64,000 bases of DNA from Stieleria varia. Its GTDB lineage: Bacteria; Planctomycetota; Planctomycetia; Pirellulales; Pirellulaceae. Positions 17,930 through 26,504 of this stretch are shown here, piece by piece. Position numbers and translations under genes: made by a program. The stretch is from positions 7,068,001 to 7,132,000 of the forward strand of contig NZ_CP151726.1 of NCBI RefSeq assembly GCF_038443385.1. The letters run 5' to 3'. The number at the start of each line of letters is the position of its first letter. Positions within the stretch are counted from its first letter, which is position 1. The notes beneath the pieces were generated by a model that made no database searches, was not told where the DNA came from, and was given only the letters and a program-made list of their open reading frames with translations.

Positions 17930-18631
17930 ATGAAACGAATCATCGCCATCGCCTTTCTCGTCGTCACAGCCACGGCGCTGGGCACCGCATTGACGAAGGC
18001 CGACAATGGCTCTTCGTCGGCGGCTGAAAAAAACGTATCAACAACGACTGATTCATCCTGTCATCGTGGCCAACCATGCGAAAGCTGCAAAGACGCATGC
18101 AAGAAAGTGTGCAGTGATTGCAAGGAATCTTGCACCCCGATGCCCGATAATGAGCATGATTCTGCAGCAAAGTTGCCACCTGCGACAGCAGCGATGGCGT
18201 CTGTTCGCGGTCGCGGCCACGCTGGTGATTCGCAACACGCAAAGGATCACCAGGATTTCTTTTTTTTGATCGAGCACCGCGAGAAGATCCAACGCACTAT
18301 CAAGGAAATCCCCGACGGTGTCGAAACGCTTACCGAGTCCGATGATCCGGCGGTCGCCGCGATGATTCAAACGCATGTCAACGCGATGTACGACCGAGTG
18401 GAGCATTCTAACCCGATCCGCATGCGAGACCCACTCTTCCGTGAAGTCTTTGCCAATGGCAAAAAGATTAAAATGCAACTCGAACACACCGACAAAGGTA
18501 TCCGGGTCAAGGAGACATCGGACGATGCGTACGTGGTCAAGCTCATCCGTGCGCACGCGGCCGTCGTCTCGCTGTGGATCAAGAACGGCTATTCCGAGCT
18601 TCCCAAAAACCACGCCGCTCCGGCTCGATGA
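17930..18631 (+). CDS. Exported Cys-rich protein of an uncharacterised conserved family
   Basis: A 233-residue protein. It starts at ATG 17930 with AAGGA nine bases upstream; MKRIIAIAFLVVTATALGTA is a signal peptide. Next comes a Cys-rich segment (CHRGQPCESCKDACKKVCSD, six or more cysteines spaced CxxC/CxxxC) likely to bind metal or form disulfides. A conserved-looking C-terminal domain begins DHQDFFFLIEHREKIQRTIK, continues GVETLTESDDPAVAAMIQTH and NPIRMRDPLF, and ends VKLIRAHAAVVSLWIKNGY. I recall similar ~130-residue domains in other bacteria as hypothetical proteins rich in His, but no function. The position behind a sigma-54 promoter and opposite a two-component/DUF2202 operon suggests a stress-induced periplasmic metal-binding protein. 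Confidence 0.75.
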   Translation: MKRIIAIAFLVVTATALGTALTKADNGSSSAAEKNVSTTTDSSCHRGQPCESCKDACKKVCSDCKESCTPMPDNEHDSAAKLPPATAAMASVRGRGHAGDSQHAKDHQDFFFLIEHREKIQRTIKEIPDGVETLTESDDPAVAAMIQTHVNAMYDRVEHSNPIRMRDPLFREVFANGKKIKMQLEHTDKGIRVKETSDDAYVVKLIRAHAAVVSLWIKNGYSELPKNHAAPAR

Positions 18632-18731
18632 TTCGGAATCGGACCAGTCATTCGCGTCATCACGACGTTTTCCTCAGCGAATCACTCATGCGGGGTCGAA
18701 TGGTGGCTCGCTGTTGTGTCCAATAGCAGAA

Positions 18732-18790
18732 ACCTTTCGCGAAAGGTGTTCGATTTGTCTTTCTGAGACATAGGTCCCTAACAAATCGAA
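18732..18790. promoter_or_regulatory. Palindrome and stem-loop between exported-protein and aminotransferase genes
   Basis: ACCTTTCGCGAAAGGT (18732-18747) is a perfect 16-bp palindrome. Directly after it, TTCGATTTGT (18749-18758) pairs perfectly with ACAAATCGAA (18781-18790) across a 22-base loop. It could be an operator, an RNA leader of the aminotransferase gene (ATG at 18828), or a terminator of the upstream gene lacking a T-run. Confidence 0.5.
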
Positions 18791-18827
18791 GTTGACCTGC
18801 TGACACGACGATCGACTGGCTTAACGC

Positions 18828-20021
18828 GTGAATTTGCAACAGCACTGGATGCTCAATCCTGAGATTGATTTTCTCAATCATGGTTCGTTCGGGGCGACGC
18901 CGAAGGTCGTTCTGGAGACGCAGCGGCATTTTGCCGATGCGTTGGAGTCCGATCCGATCGAGTTCTTGGCGCCGGAGCGTCGGTTGCTGCCCAAGTTGGA
19001 CGCCGTGCGAAACCGACTAGCCGGACTTGTTAACACGCCACCCGATTCACTTGCTTTCGTCCGAAACGCCACCGACGGTGTGAATGCCGTTGTGCGATCC
19101 ATCGTCCTGGATCCAGGTGACGAAGTGGTGATCACCAACCACGGATACAACGCGTGTAACAACGCCGTGCGATTCGCGGCGGAGAGACAAGGTGCCACTG
19201 TCCGGGTGGCTGAGGTCCCTTTTCCGCTCCGAGACGCGGGAGAAGTGGTCGAGGCAATCGAACGCGTCTTTTCTAATCGCACGCGTTTGCTGGTGGTCGA
19301 CCATGTGACAAGCCCCACCGGCTTGGTTTTCCCCATCGATCGCATCATCGCTGCTTGCAAACAACGTGGGATACGAACACTGGTCGATGGTGCCCACGCA
19401 CCGGGCATGATGGAGATCGATTTGAATGAACTCGCCCCGGACTACTACACCGGCAATCACCACAAGTGGCTGTGTGCACCGAAGACATCCGGGTTCTTGT
19501 ACGTCCGAACGGAATACCACGACGAAGTGCGACCGACGGTGATCAGCCACGGTGCGAACACGGTTTGGCCGGGTCGATCCAAGTTTCAATCCGAATTTGA
19601 TTGGGTGGGAACCTACGATCCCACGCCTCTGCTGGCAGTTCCCGCCGCTCTGGATTTCCTTGAGTCGTTGCACGTCGGTGGGATCATAGGGCACATGCTC
19701 AGTAATCATCAACTGGCATTGGCTGCCCGGGCGATCTTGCTGGACAGACTTGCGATCGAAGCACCGTCGCCTGAATCCATGATCGGCAGCATGGTGACGA
19801 TCCCGCTGCCACAGCACATTGTTGATTCATTCGCGGCATGCGAATCGTTGCAGCAGTGGCTTTACAAAGAGCACAAGATCGAGTTGCCGATTTTTCGCGG
19901 CTCCCGCGATCGTTGGCTATTGAGAGTGTCGTTGCAGGCTTACAACACCATCGAACAGATCGAGCGATTGGTGAGGGTAATGCAAACCATCGGCATCCAT
20001 CGTAGGTCATGCTCAGCATGA
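18828..20021 (+). CDS. Class V aminotransferase (isopenicillin-N-epimerase-like)
   Basis: A 397-residue PLP-dependent enzyme of fold type I. Seen: the N-terminal FLNHGSFGATPKVV typical of the CefD/isopenicillin N epimerase-like group, FVRNATDGVNAVVRSI, the cofactor Asp in LVDGAHAPG (Asp187) and the Schiff-base Lys213 in GNHHKWLCAPK. Members of this group include epimerases, cysteine desulfurases and ergothioneine-type lyases, so the substrate cannot be named. The last seven or so residues (HRRSCSA) are encoded by the terminal inverted repeat of the element at 20002-20325, suggesting that element replaced or extended the original C-terminus. Confidence 0.88.
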   Translation: MNLQQHWMLNPEIDFLNHGSFGATPKVVLETQRHFADALESDPIEFLAPERRLLPKLDAVRNRLAGLVNTPPDSLAFVRNATDGVNAVVRSIVLDPGDEVVITNHGYNACNNAVRFAAERQGATVRVAEVPFPLRDAGEVVEAIERVFSNRTRLLVVDHVTSPTGLVFPIDRIIAACKQRGIRTLVDGAHAPGMMEIDLNELAPDYYTGNHHKWLCAPKTSGFLYVRTEYHDEVRPTVISHGANTVWPGRSKFQSEFDWVGTYDPTPLLAVPAALDFLESLHVGGIIGHMLSNHQLALAARAILLDRLAIEAPSPESMIGSMVTIPLPQHIVDSFAACESLQQWLYKEHKIELPIFRGSRDRWLLRVSLQAYNTIEQIERLVRVMQTIGIHRRSCSA

Positions 20022-20325
20022 CGAAATACGGTCCGCCCTGCGTCACGTTTGGAGTCCTGGATCCCGCAAAATCTCTTGCCGACGTCGGATGCGTTTCGGT
20101 TGCCGTTTGCGGAAGACGTCATGCAGGGAACATGAAAGGAATTGTTGCTGCATATGACCGTGAAGCGGTCTCAGACGGTAGCCGGCGATAGAGCGTAGCG
20201 ATCATCGCCGGTCGATTCTTCTGCGATCCCTTGCGGGATCCAATTTCGCTCTCACGAATCAGTACCCTTACAGCCGGGTAATCAAAGACGTCAGCAACAC
20301 ATTCCACATGCAGAGCATGACCTAC
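20002..20325. repeat. 324-bp element with 24-bp imperfect terminal inverted repeats
   Basis: GTAGGTCATGCTCAGCATGA (start of left arm, 20002-20025) pairs at 21 of 24 positions with the right arm 20302-20325. Inside is GCCGGCGAT...ATCGCCGG, a second palindrome, and an AGCGGTCTCAGACGGTAGCC segment of a type I recall from Rhodopirellula intergenic DNA. Both arms reach into coding sequence: the left one encodes the aminotransferase tail and stop, the right one supplies the TAG stop of the convergent phosphoesterase gene. No open frame of note lies inside. Confidence 0.7.
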
Positions 20326-22370
20326 CGGGATTCCAAGACCGTTTCTGTACCCACGATCGCTTGAGCCTGCGACGTGCTGTGATCCAGAAGGAACGGTCCG
20401 ACGGTTCCATCAAAGTGCAGCAGCAAGACGGTGTCGCTATCCGGCTCAAATCGTGTTTCCGGCTCGAAATCCGCGGTGTATCGAGCGGTTTTCGACAAAC
20501 GTACTTCGTCGATGCGACCGCTGAACTCGCGTGTCGGCTGGCCGGCACCATCAGGGTCGGCACCGATGATTAGCGGCAAGTCGTTCGTGCGGCGTTTTCC
20601 GGTTCCCGCTTGCGATGCGACCTTGTGGCCGTTCACGAACAAGGAAACGTTTTCGCCGTCAAAAACACCGGCGAGGTGCGTCCACTGATCGGTCGACATC
20701 AGAGTCTTTGAACCTGCCGAAACGTAACGGCCACCGAGATGGACATCGAACAAGGGCGCTCCCTCATCCGAAAACAACGCGTACTCGGCGTTCTCCGTCT
20801 TGGCAATGATTCCCCGATAGCCCGAAAGCTGATCGGGTTTGACCCAAGCCTCCACGGTCATTGGTCCATCAGGAATCTTGATTGTGTCCGCCGTCACACG
20901 AACGGCTGACGCGGGGCTGCTCACAACGAGGCACCGTGGCGTAGGGTTGCGAAAGTAATCCGTGGGTACTTCGCTCAGCAACAGATCGATCGGCACGAGT
21001 GCTTCCGGCAGACGTACGCGAGCGGTCTCGCCCAAGTAGTGGACTTGAGTCAGCACCTGCGGCATGGCCACACCTGCGGTATTACCTGGCCCGCGTTGCA
21101 GTCGAAACGACATTTCGATCGATTCGCCGGCAGGGATCGTCATTTCTTTCGGATCCAACGTCGACTGCCAACCGCTTCGCAGGCTAGCCATGTCCAAAAT
21201 AGCGGAGGCCACGACATCACGTTCGCTGGGGTTTTCGATTTGCATCGTCACCGTTGCCGCAGCGGAACCGTCGATTTCCAATTGAACCGGTGGGCTGGTT
21301 TGCTGGGGAATGACCGATCGAGCAAGTTTGATGTCACTGAGCAGTTCAGGCGTGAACTCCTTGGGATCGATCACTGCGCCGACGGGTATCGCACTGACGC
21401 TGACGCGATCTTTGCGGACGGTCACAATGTTAAAATGATGCAGCAGTCCCGCATCAGGGATGTCGGCTTGCAAGTGTCCGCCGGTGGTCGCGAGGGCAAA
21501 GTACTCGATGCCATCTTTTTGCCCATCGTATCGCATTTGGTGAATGTGTCCGGCAAACACGGCCGTGACGTTACCTGCACCGACAAGTCGATCGTGTACG
21601 GCGTCCCAGTTGCCGCCGCTGTATCCGCCGCCGATCCATCGCGGGTGATGCAGAAAGACAAACACGTGTTCGGTGTGCTTGAGTTCCGCCAAAGCTTTGT
21701 CCAGAAACGCAAGTTGCTCATCACTCATCGTCTGCAGCTTACCACTGCTAAACGATTTCATGTTCGTCACGGGATCTCCTTCGTCCGAGTAGAGAACGAT
21801 GAAGCCGGCATTCTTGTGCCGAAACGAATACCACAGCGGCCCAAAGTGTTCTTCGTAGTTCGCGTCGTGCTGTCCCTGAGGAGGCTTGCCGTTGCCACGC
21901 CAGTAGACATCGTGATTTCCGGCGACAGGGAACCAAGGCATTTTTAAGCCGTTCATGATCTGCTTGAACTCTTTCATCTGCGCCAGCCATTCGGGCGTCT
22001 CGTTGTAACCTTGGATCAAGTCACCGACGGTCATCACGAGATCGGGATCGATCAGATTGGTGTCCTGGACGGCTTGCTCCAAGACCTTCAGTCCCGCAGG
22101 GACGCCGCCGGTTCGATCGCCGTAGACGATGAAGTGAAAGACGTCTTGCTCAACGGTCGGCGGCAAGACCTTCGTCCCCTCGCGGGTCGTCATTACGTTG
22201 CCTTTCGGCTCGTCATGATCGTGTTTGTGATCACCCACACCATCGTGTGCGGAACACGAATCGGCGGACAGAGTGGTGAGTATCACGATCACAAGCAACG
22301 AGAAAACAACGCGAGTCGCTTTCACGAGCGGATAGAGAGTGATGGAACGTTGACTCGAAAGGAAAGACAT
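20322..22370 (-). CDS. Exported metallophosphoesterase with C-terminal LamG/concanavalin-like domain
   Basis: A 682-residue protein. The ATG at 22370 gives a basic N-terminus and the hydrophobic segment VVFSLLVIVILTTLS as signal; the frame is open 78 bases further up. A His-rich stretch (HDGVGDHKHDHDE) follows. The calcineurin-like phosphoesterase domain has the metal ligands in YGDRTGG, VGDLIQG, AGNHDVYW, LHHPRW and FAGHIHQM. A middle beta-sandwich region follows, then a LamG-type domain (MTVEAWVKPDQLSGYRGI, WTHLAGVFDGENVSLFVNG, GRIDEVRLSKTARY). The product is probably a periplasmic or surface phosphohydrolase; the substrate is unknown. Its stop codon lies in the terminal repeat of the adjacent element. 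Confidence 0.9.
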   Translation of the reverse strand: MSFLSSQRSITLYPLVKATRVVFSLLVIVILTTLSADSCSAHDGVGDHKHDHDEPKGNVMTTREGTKVLPPTVEQDVFHFIVYGDRTGGVPAGLKVLEQAVQDTNLIDPDLVMTVGDLIQGYNETPEWLAQMKEFKQIMNGLKMPWFPVAGNHDVYWRGNGKPPQGQHDANYEEHFGPLWYSFRHKNAGFIVLYSDEGDPVTNMKSFSSGKLQTMSDEQLAFLDKALAELKHTEHVFVFLHHPRWIGGGYSGGNWDAVHDRLVGAGNVTAVFAGHIHQMRYDGQKDGIEYFALATTGGHLQADIPDAGLLHHFNIVTVRKDRVSVSAIPVGAVIDPKEFTPELLSDIKLARSVIPQQTSPPVQLEIDGSAAATVTMQIENPSERDVVASAILDMASLRSGWQSTLDPKEMTIPAGESIEMSFRLQRGPGNTAGVAMPQVLTQVHYLGETARVRLPEALVPIDLLLSEVPTDYFRNPTPRCLVVSSPASAVRVTADTIKIPDGPMTVEAWVKPDQLSGYRGIIAKTENAEYALFSDEGAPLFDVHLGGRYVSAGSKTLMSTDQWTHLAGVFDGENVSLFVNGHKVASQAGTGKRRTNDLPLIIGADPDGAGQPTREFSGRIDEVRLSKTARYTADFEPETRFEPDSDTVLLLHFDGTVGPFLLDHSTSQAQAIVGTETVLESR

Positions 22371-22662
22371 GATGCAGGCGTTTTCTGGTGGGGTTGATGG
22401 ATGTTGTCGAAGACCACGATCCACAGCTTTTCGCAACAATCGCGACAATGGGAAAGGCGTCGGATGGGATGACTAACCAATCGTGTAAAGCCGGACAATT
22501 CAGGAGTCGCGTGCTACTAATCTACACCAACTGAAATCACCCGAAATACGGAATTGCGACTGCACACGAATTTTTCATCAGCCACATCGCGATCGTGAAC
22601 ATTCAGCTTAACACCAGCACTGCTTCACATCTGGGCTCAACATGTGTCGGCCCGACGGTTCC
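22371..22662. other. Intergenic, nothing recognised
   Basis: 292 bases between two minus-strand genes. I see no gene, no strong palindrome and no clear terminator. Confidence 0.5.
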
Positions 22663-23697
22663 TTAGCCGCTTGCCGCGTTCGTCGAAGTCACCAGCCCGA
22701 TAAACTCCGCTTCGTTCATGATTTGAATTTTGTGTCCAGATTTCGCTAATGCGCGAGCTGCATCCATTTCTGCTTGTTCTGGACCAGTCGCAGAATCAGG
22801 CGAGTCGCTCATTTCGTCGACGTTCGTGCCGACGATCAGGCAACTCGTATCGCCATCCACGCTCATTTGCGTCTTTCCGCCACACCGTTGCGTCAAACTC
22901 ATGGCCTCGTCCCGGCTCATGCAATTGAGCTTTCCCGAAAACACCACCGTGTGTCCTCGCAAGGGCTGGATGAACTCGGCGCGAATCAACAGGCGTTGCA
23001 AATCCAGCGACAACGATCGCGATTCCGCAGGTGTGGACGTGACGTCATAGCTCGCTCGATCTTCTGCCGCAACCTGCGCGGATCGTTTGCCGTTGGACGA
23101 TCGCTTGCCGCCGGGATGGGTGATGCCCCATGTGCCCGCTTTGCCACGACCGATTCGCAAGCGACGCTCCAAGCTAGGCAGATCATTGGCCTTCTTTTCG
23201 ATCCCGGCTGCCAACAACACCTTGGCGCATGCGATGGAATCCTCCAACGCATCGTGATGTCGAAACCGAACCCCCAGCCATTCAGATAAAGGCTTCAGCC
23301 CATAACGACGCCGACCGGGCCAAGTTCGCCGGGCGATCAAACGGGTGCAAGTGAACTCTAACTCCGGCACTGAGATCTTGTGGCGTGCCAAACAGCCCAG
23401 CAGCACGTTCATGTCAAAGGCGGCGTTGTGGGCGACCAAGCATCCGTCGGTCAGGTAGCCCGAAATCTCCTCCCAGTGACCAGAAAAATCAGGCTCCGAC
23501 TCGACGCGTTCGGGACGGATGCCATGAATCCGAATGTTTCCCGGACTGAAATAAAAGGGCTCTGGACGTATCATCCACATCCGCTCGTCGACGATCTTGC
23601 CGGCACGGACCACGACGGCAGCCAACTGACACGCGCTGTCCGAACGACGACTCGCGGTCTCAAAGTCGATCGCGGTGAAATCAGATGCGAACTCCAT
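22663..23697 (-). CDS. DEDDh 3'-5' exonuclease with BRCT domain
   Basis: A 344-residue protein resembling DNA polymerase III epsilon-type exonucleases fused to a BRCT domain. Exonuclease motifs: FTAIDFETA (ExoI), CLVAHNAAFDMNVL (ExoII) and RHHDALEDSIACAKVLL (ExoIII, with the DEDDh His). The C-terminal ~90 residues form a BRCT domain: LRGHTVVFSGKL, MSRDEAMSLTQRCGGKTQMS and TSCLIVGTN, as in the NAD-dependent ligase BRCT. The ATG at 23697 sits just before the conserved DFET block; the frame is open another 123 bases upstream with no homology-like features. A role in DNA repair or mismatch processing is likely. Confidence 0.9.
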   Translation of the reverse strand: MEFASDFTAIDFETASRRSDSACQLAAVVVRAGKIVDERMWMIRPEPFYFSPGNIRIHGIRPERVESEPDFSGHWEEISGYLTDGCLVAHNAAFDMNVLLGCLARHKISVPELEFTCTRLIARRTWPGRRRYGLKPLSEWLGVRFRHHDALEDSIACAKVLLAAGIEKKANDLPSLERRLRIGRGKAGTWGITHPGGKRSSNGKRSAQVAAEDRASYDVTSTPAESRSLSLDLQRLLIRAEFIQPLRGHTVVFSGKLNCMSRDEAMSLTQRCGGKTQMSVDGDTSCLIVGTNVDEMSDSPDSATGPEQAEMDAARALAKSGHKIQIMNEAEFIGLVTSTNAASG

Positions 23698-24297
23698 TGG
23701 ACATGCACTGCTGGCTAGGAATGACTGTTGCGCTGTTGTAACGGTGGTGAAAATTCTACCGCAGACACACTGTTCTGGCGACCAGCCCGGATGATTCACG
23801 CGACGCACTGCCGTCATCACAACACGTTTGCACGAAATGGTTCACGCGGATGGGGACGAAAACAGTCTGCTCATATCAGCCGCCACGCGATGGAGAGCGT
23901 CCTGCTTAGAACGTGGTGGAATCACAGTATTTCGCGGGAAATTTGGATTCAATCCGCAATAGCTCAACGTATCTAAACGGATGACGCTATTAAACGCCGT
24001 GAGCCGCGACGCGTGGGCGGCCGGGTTTTGCACGTATCGAGCATCCATTGCCAAGCGTAAAACCCGTGGCCTGACGGCCAGCGGCTCAGGGCGTATGACA
24101 CCACCCAGCGTTTGACAACACAACCATGCTAAGCGGGACGCTCTCGCGTGGCGGTTGATGAATAATCCGGGCTAGAGAGCGACTCTTAGACACATTTGCC
24201 AGCCCCCTTGGCCGCCCCGGTTTGAAACCTTTAAGCTCTATCACACTATCCAGATAGCCCGCCCGTGCGAATAACGCTACCGCCACACAAGAATTAC
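23698..24297. other. Gene-free region with decayed dispersed repeats
   Basis: 600 bases without a convincing gene. The stretch ACGAAAACAGTCTGCTCATA followed by TCAGCCGCCACGCGATGG (about 23857-23893) is related to the repeat at 45950-45990. Further on, GTGGCGGTTGATGAATAATC (24151-24170), followed by CGGGCTAGAGAGCGAC, is a half copy of the same family. These are remnants of the ATCAGCCGC..GATAGCGTCCGGTTC palindrome family. Confidence 0.6.
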
Positions 24298-24693
24298 ATG
24301 ATAACACTGCAAGCCAACGGAATCTCCACTCCGATTCTGATCGTCGGCATCGTGTTCCTGATCGTCAATTTGATCTTCTTGGCGATCTTGGTTTCGCTGC
24401 TGCGACCTTGGTTTCGTGCATTCTTAAGTGGCACGCCGATCTCACTGATGCGAATCGTGGGGATGAGATTTCGCAGAACCAATGTTGCTTTGGTGGTTGA
24501 CCAAGGCATTGCGGCACAACAAGCAGGCTGCCCCATTTCATGGCCCGAACTGGAGGTGGCACACTTGGCAGGGATCGACTTAGAGAAAGCCGTGCTCGCC
24601 TACATCACGTCGCGAAAACGAGACATGAACTACACCTTCCAGGAAATCGTTGACGCCGCACGAGAGTCACGTCTGGAAAAGCTGCTCCGCTGA
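24298..24693 (+). CDS. Short FloA/flotillin-like membrane protein (N-terminal part only)
   Basis: A 131-residue protein. One hydrophobic segment (STPILIVGIVFLIVNLIFLAILVSLL) is followed by PISLMRIVGMRFRRTNVALV and the LEVAHLAGIDLEKAVLAYIT block. These match the start of bacterial flotillin-like FloA (YqfA), where the same order of TM hairpin, GMRLRR and LE.HYLAGG is found. FloA is ~330 residues with a coiled-coil tail; here the protein stops after ARESRLEKLLR with a normal stop, so the SPFH-like core and coiled coil are missing. ATG 24298 is chosen over GTG 24265. It could be a degraded gene or a stand-alone membrane-domain protein. Its stop is one base from the stop of the convergent gene. 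Confidence 0.7.
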   Translation: MITLQANGISTPILIVGIVFLIVNLIFLAILVSLLRPWFRAFLSGTPISLMRIVGMRFRRTNVALVVDQGIAAQQAGCPISWPELEVAHLAGIDLEKAVLAYITSRKRDMNYTFQEIVDAARESRLEKLLR

Positions 24694-24694
24694 G

Positions 24695-26062
24695 CTATGC
24701 CAGCTTGTAGTACTCTTCCCAACCCGGACGTGGTGCATGTCCCTTGAGCAACTCGTTGGCTCTCGCGTTGTTGGTGATCTGCTTTGTCTTTGTGTCGAAC
24801 TGCAGGTTCTCTCCCAAACGCTGGGCGATGCAACCGAGCATAAAGACCTGCGTCAGTGGTCCAGACACTGCGAACGAAGAGTTGCAGTAAGAATCCAATC
24901 CGGCCGCGGCTCGCAAGAAATTGTTCATGTGATTGGTTGATGTTTCGCTTTCGGGCAACTCGGGCAAACTCGCTTTGACGTCGTCTTGCCTTTCGCCGCC
25001 GACAATCTTTAGCGAAGCACTGTGTGTTCCACCGACGAAGGTCAGGTCGTCGCTGAAGATCGCTTTGCCGCAGCTCGGGATATCCACATCCTCCGCACTG
25101 GCTGGCCGGTTCTTGACTCCGTCGTACCAGTTGATCGTCATCGCAGGCATGTCCGGGCCCCGCTCCGCAAAATCAAACGCGATCGTCGTTGCGTGTGGAA
25201 AGATGAACTCGTTTGGTTTCTCGATTTTTTCTGCTCGTATCTCATGTGGCAATCCAAGCTTCAAGAATCGATGCACGGTGTCCAAGGTGTGAGGTCCCCA
25301 GTCGCCGAACGCACCGTTTCCATAGTCATACCAGCCTCGCCAATTGCCAGGATCGTATTTGCCGTTGTACGGGTGCTTGGGCGCCGTCCCGGCCCAGACA
25401 TCCCAGTTCATACCTTGGGGCATTTTCTCCGCGGCTGGAAAGGACTGGATGTCACCCCACGGATGCCAGCGTCGTCCTTTGTTCATGCACGCATCGACAC
25501 GGCGAACATTCTTGATGATCCCCGCGTCCACCCAGGACTGGAACTGCAATCTTTGATTGCTGGAGTGTCCCTGGTTGCCCATCTGGCACTTGACGTTGTA
25601 CTTCTGCTCGGCCGCCATCAGCAGTTCGCATTCTTCGAATGTGTGAGCCAGAGGTTTCTCGACATAGACGTTGATTCCCAGGGACATCGCAAGCATCGCG
25701 ATGGGAAAGTGCGCGTGATCAGGAACGCCGATGGTGCAGACATCGATCTTGCCGGCCATCTTGGTGAACATCTCGCGAAAATCGTCGAAGACAACCGCAT
25801 CGTCACACTGCCCCTTCATCTTCGCCTTCAGCCCCTCGGCCCGTGAAGGAACGACGTCACACAGGGCGACGCAGTGTGTCAAGCTATTCTTGATCGCTTG
25901 TGACCCAATCGCTCCCCCTTGATTCGTGCATCCGATCACCGCCAAGTTCAGTTTCTCAGCAGGAGAGTCCTGTCCGGAGCCGGACCGGGGAAGTACAGCT
26001 GCTGCAGAGACGGCTACGGCTGAGGATTGGGCCAAAAACTGGCGACGTTTGATGTTTTTCAT
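24695..26062 (-). CDS. Tat-exported Gfo/Idh/MocA family oxidoreductase
   Basis: A 455-residue protein. ATG 26062 begins MKNIKRRQFLAQSSAVAVSA, a Tat-type signal (RRQFLAQ). The Rossmann domain follows (LNLAVIGCTNQGGAIGSQAI), then CDVVPSRAEGLK, the conserved EKPLAHTFEECELL containing the catalytic-type Lys of the EKP motif, and the C-terminal DUF-type domain with WYDYGNGAFGDWGPHTLDTV. Planctomycetes carry many such periplasmic NAD(P)-dependent enzymes acting on sugars; the substrate is unknown. The frame is open 48 bases upstream but the signal peptide decides the start. Confidence 0.93.
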   Translation of the reverse strand: MKNIKRRQFLAQSSAVAVSAAAVLPRSGSGQDSPAEKLNLAVIGCTNQGGAIGSQAIKNSLTHCVALCDVVPSRAEGLKAKMKGQCDDAVVFDDFREMFTKMAGKIDVCTIGVPDHAHFPIAMLAMSLGINVYVEKPLAHTFEECELLMAAEQKYNVKCQMGNQGHSSNQRLQFQSWVDAGIIKNVRRVDACMNKGRRWHPWGDIQSFPAAEKMPQGMNWDVWAGTAPKHPYNGKYDPGNWRGWYDYGNGAFGDWGPHTLDTVHRFLKLGLPHEIRAEKIEKPNEFIFPHATTIAFDFAERGPDMPAMTINWYDGVKNRPASAEDVDIPSCGKAIFSDDLTFVGGTHSASLKIVGGERQDDVKASLPELPESETSTNHMNNFLRAAAGLDSYCNSSFAVSGPLTQVFMLGCIAQRLGENLQFDTKTKQITNNARANELLKGHAPRPGWEEYYKLA

Positions 26063-26379
26063 TTGGGGGAGTCCAAAAAGGAACTGACTCGATCGATGCC
26101 AACGCGTCACGGTCTACTCAATCAACAAGCCGTGATCATAGTCGACCGCCACCCCGTTTTCCACGCTGCAACCGCCCACCTTCGTTTAACGCCAAGCCGC
26201 AGGCGACAACGATACCCACGCTCCACGACGTAGAAGCGTCTCTCCGAGACGCTCATCCGAGCGAGCAAAGCGAGCCGTCAAATGAGCAAGCATGCGTGTA
26301 CGGTCACCAAGGTCTGTTACCTCTCCCGGCGCAGGAGACTGCTGATTTAGTGAGCCGCGAGGCGCTAGCCCGGATTATT

Positions 26380-26453
26380 CATCAGCCGGTGCGCGATATC
26401 GTCCGGTTCCCGTGTATAGGTGTAAGAACCGGACGCTATCGCGTGGCGGCTGA
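26380..26453. repeat. Palindrome of the ATCAGCCGC..GCGATAGCGTCCGGTTC family
   Basis: Left arm 26380-26408 and right arm 26425-26453 are 29-base imperfect inverted repeats around a 16-base loop. Another full palindrome is at 45969-46043 and single arms occur at ~23875 and 36683-36711. It is preceded by GTGAGCCGCGAGGCGCTAGC, a second motif that recurs at ~36439 and ~46045. Confidence 0.75.
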
Positions 26454-26504
26454 TATGCGCAGATTGGACTGCTCAAGGTTTGGTGTTGACATAGTCTTTT
26501 CAGT

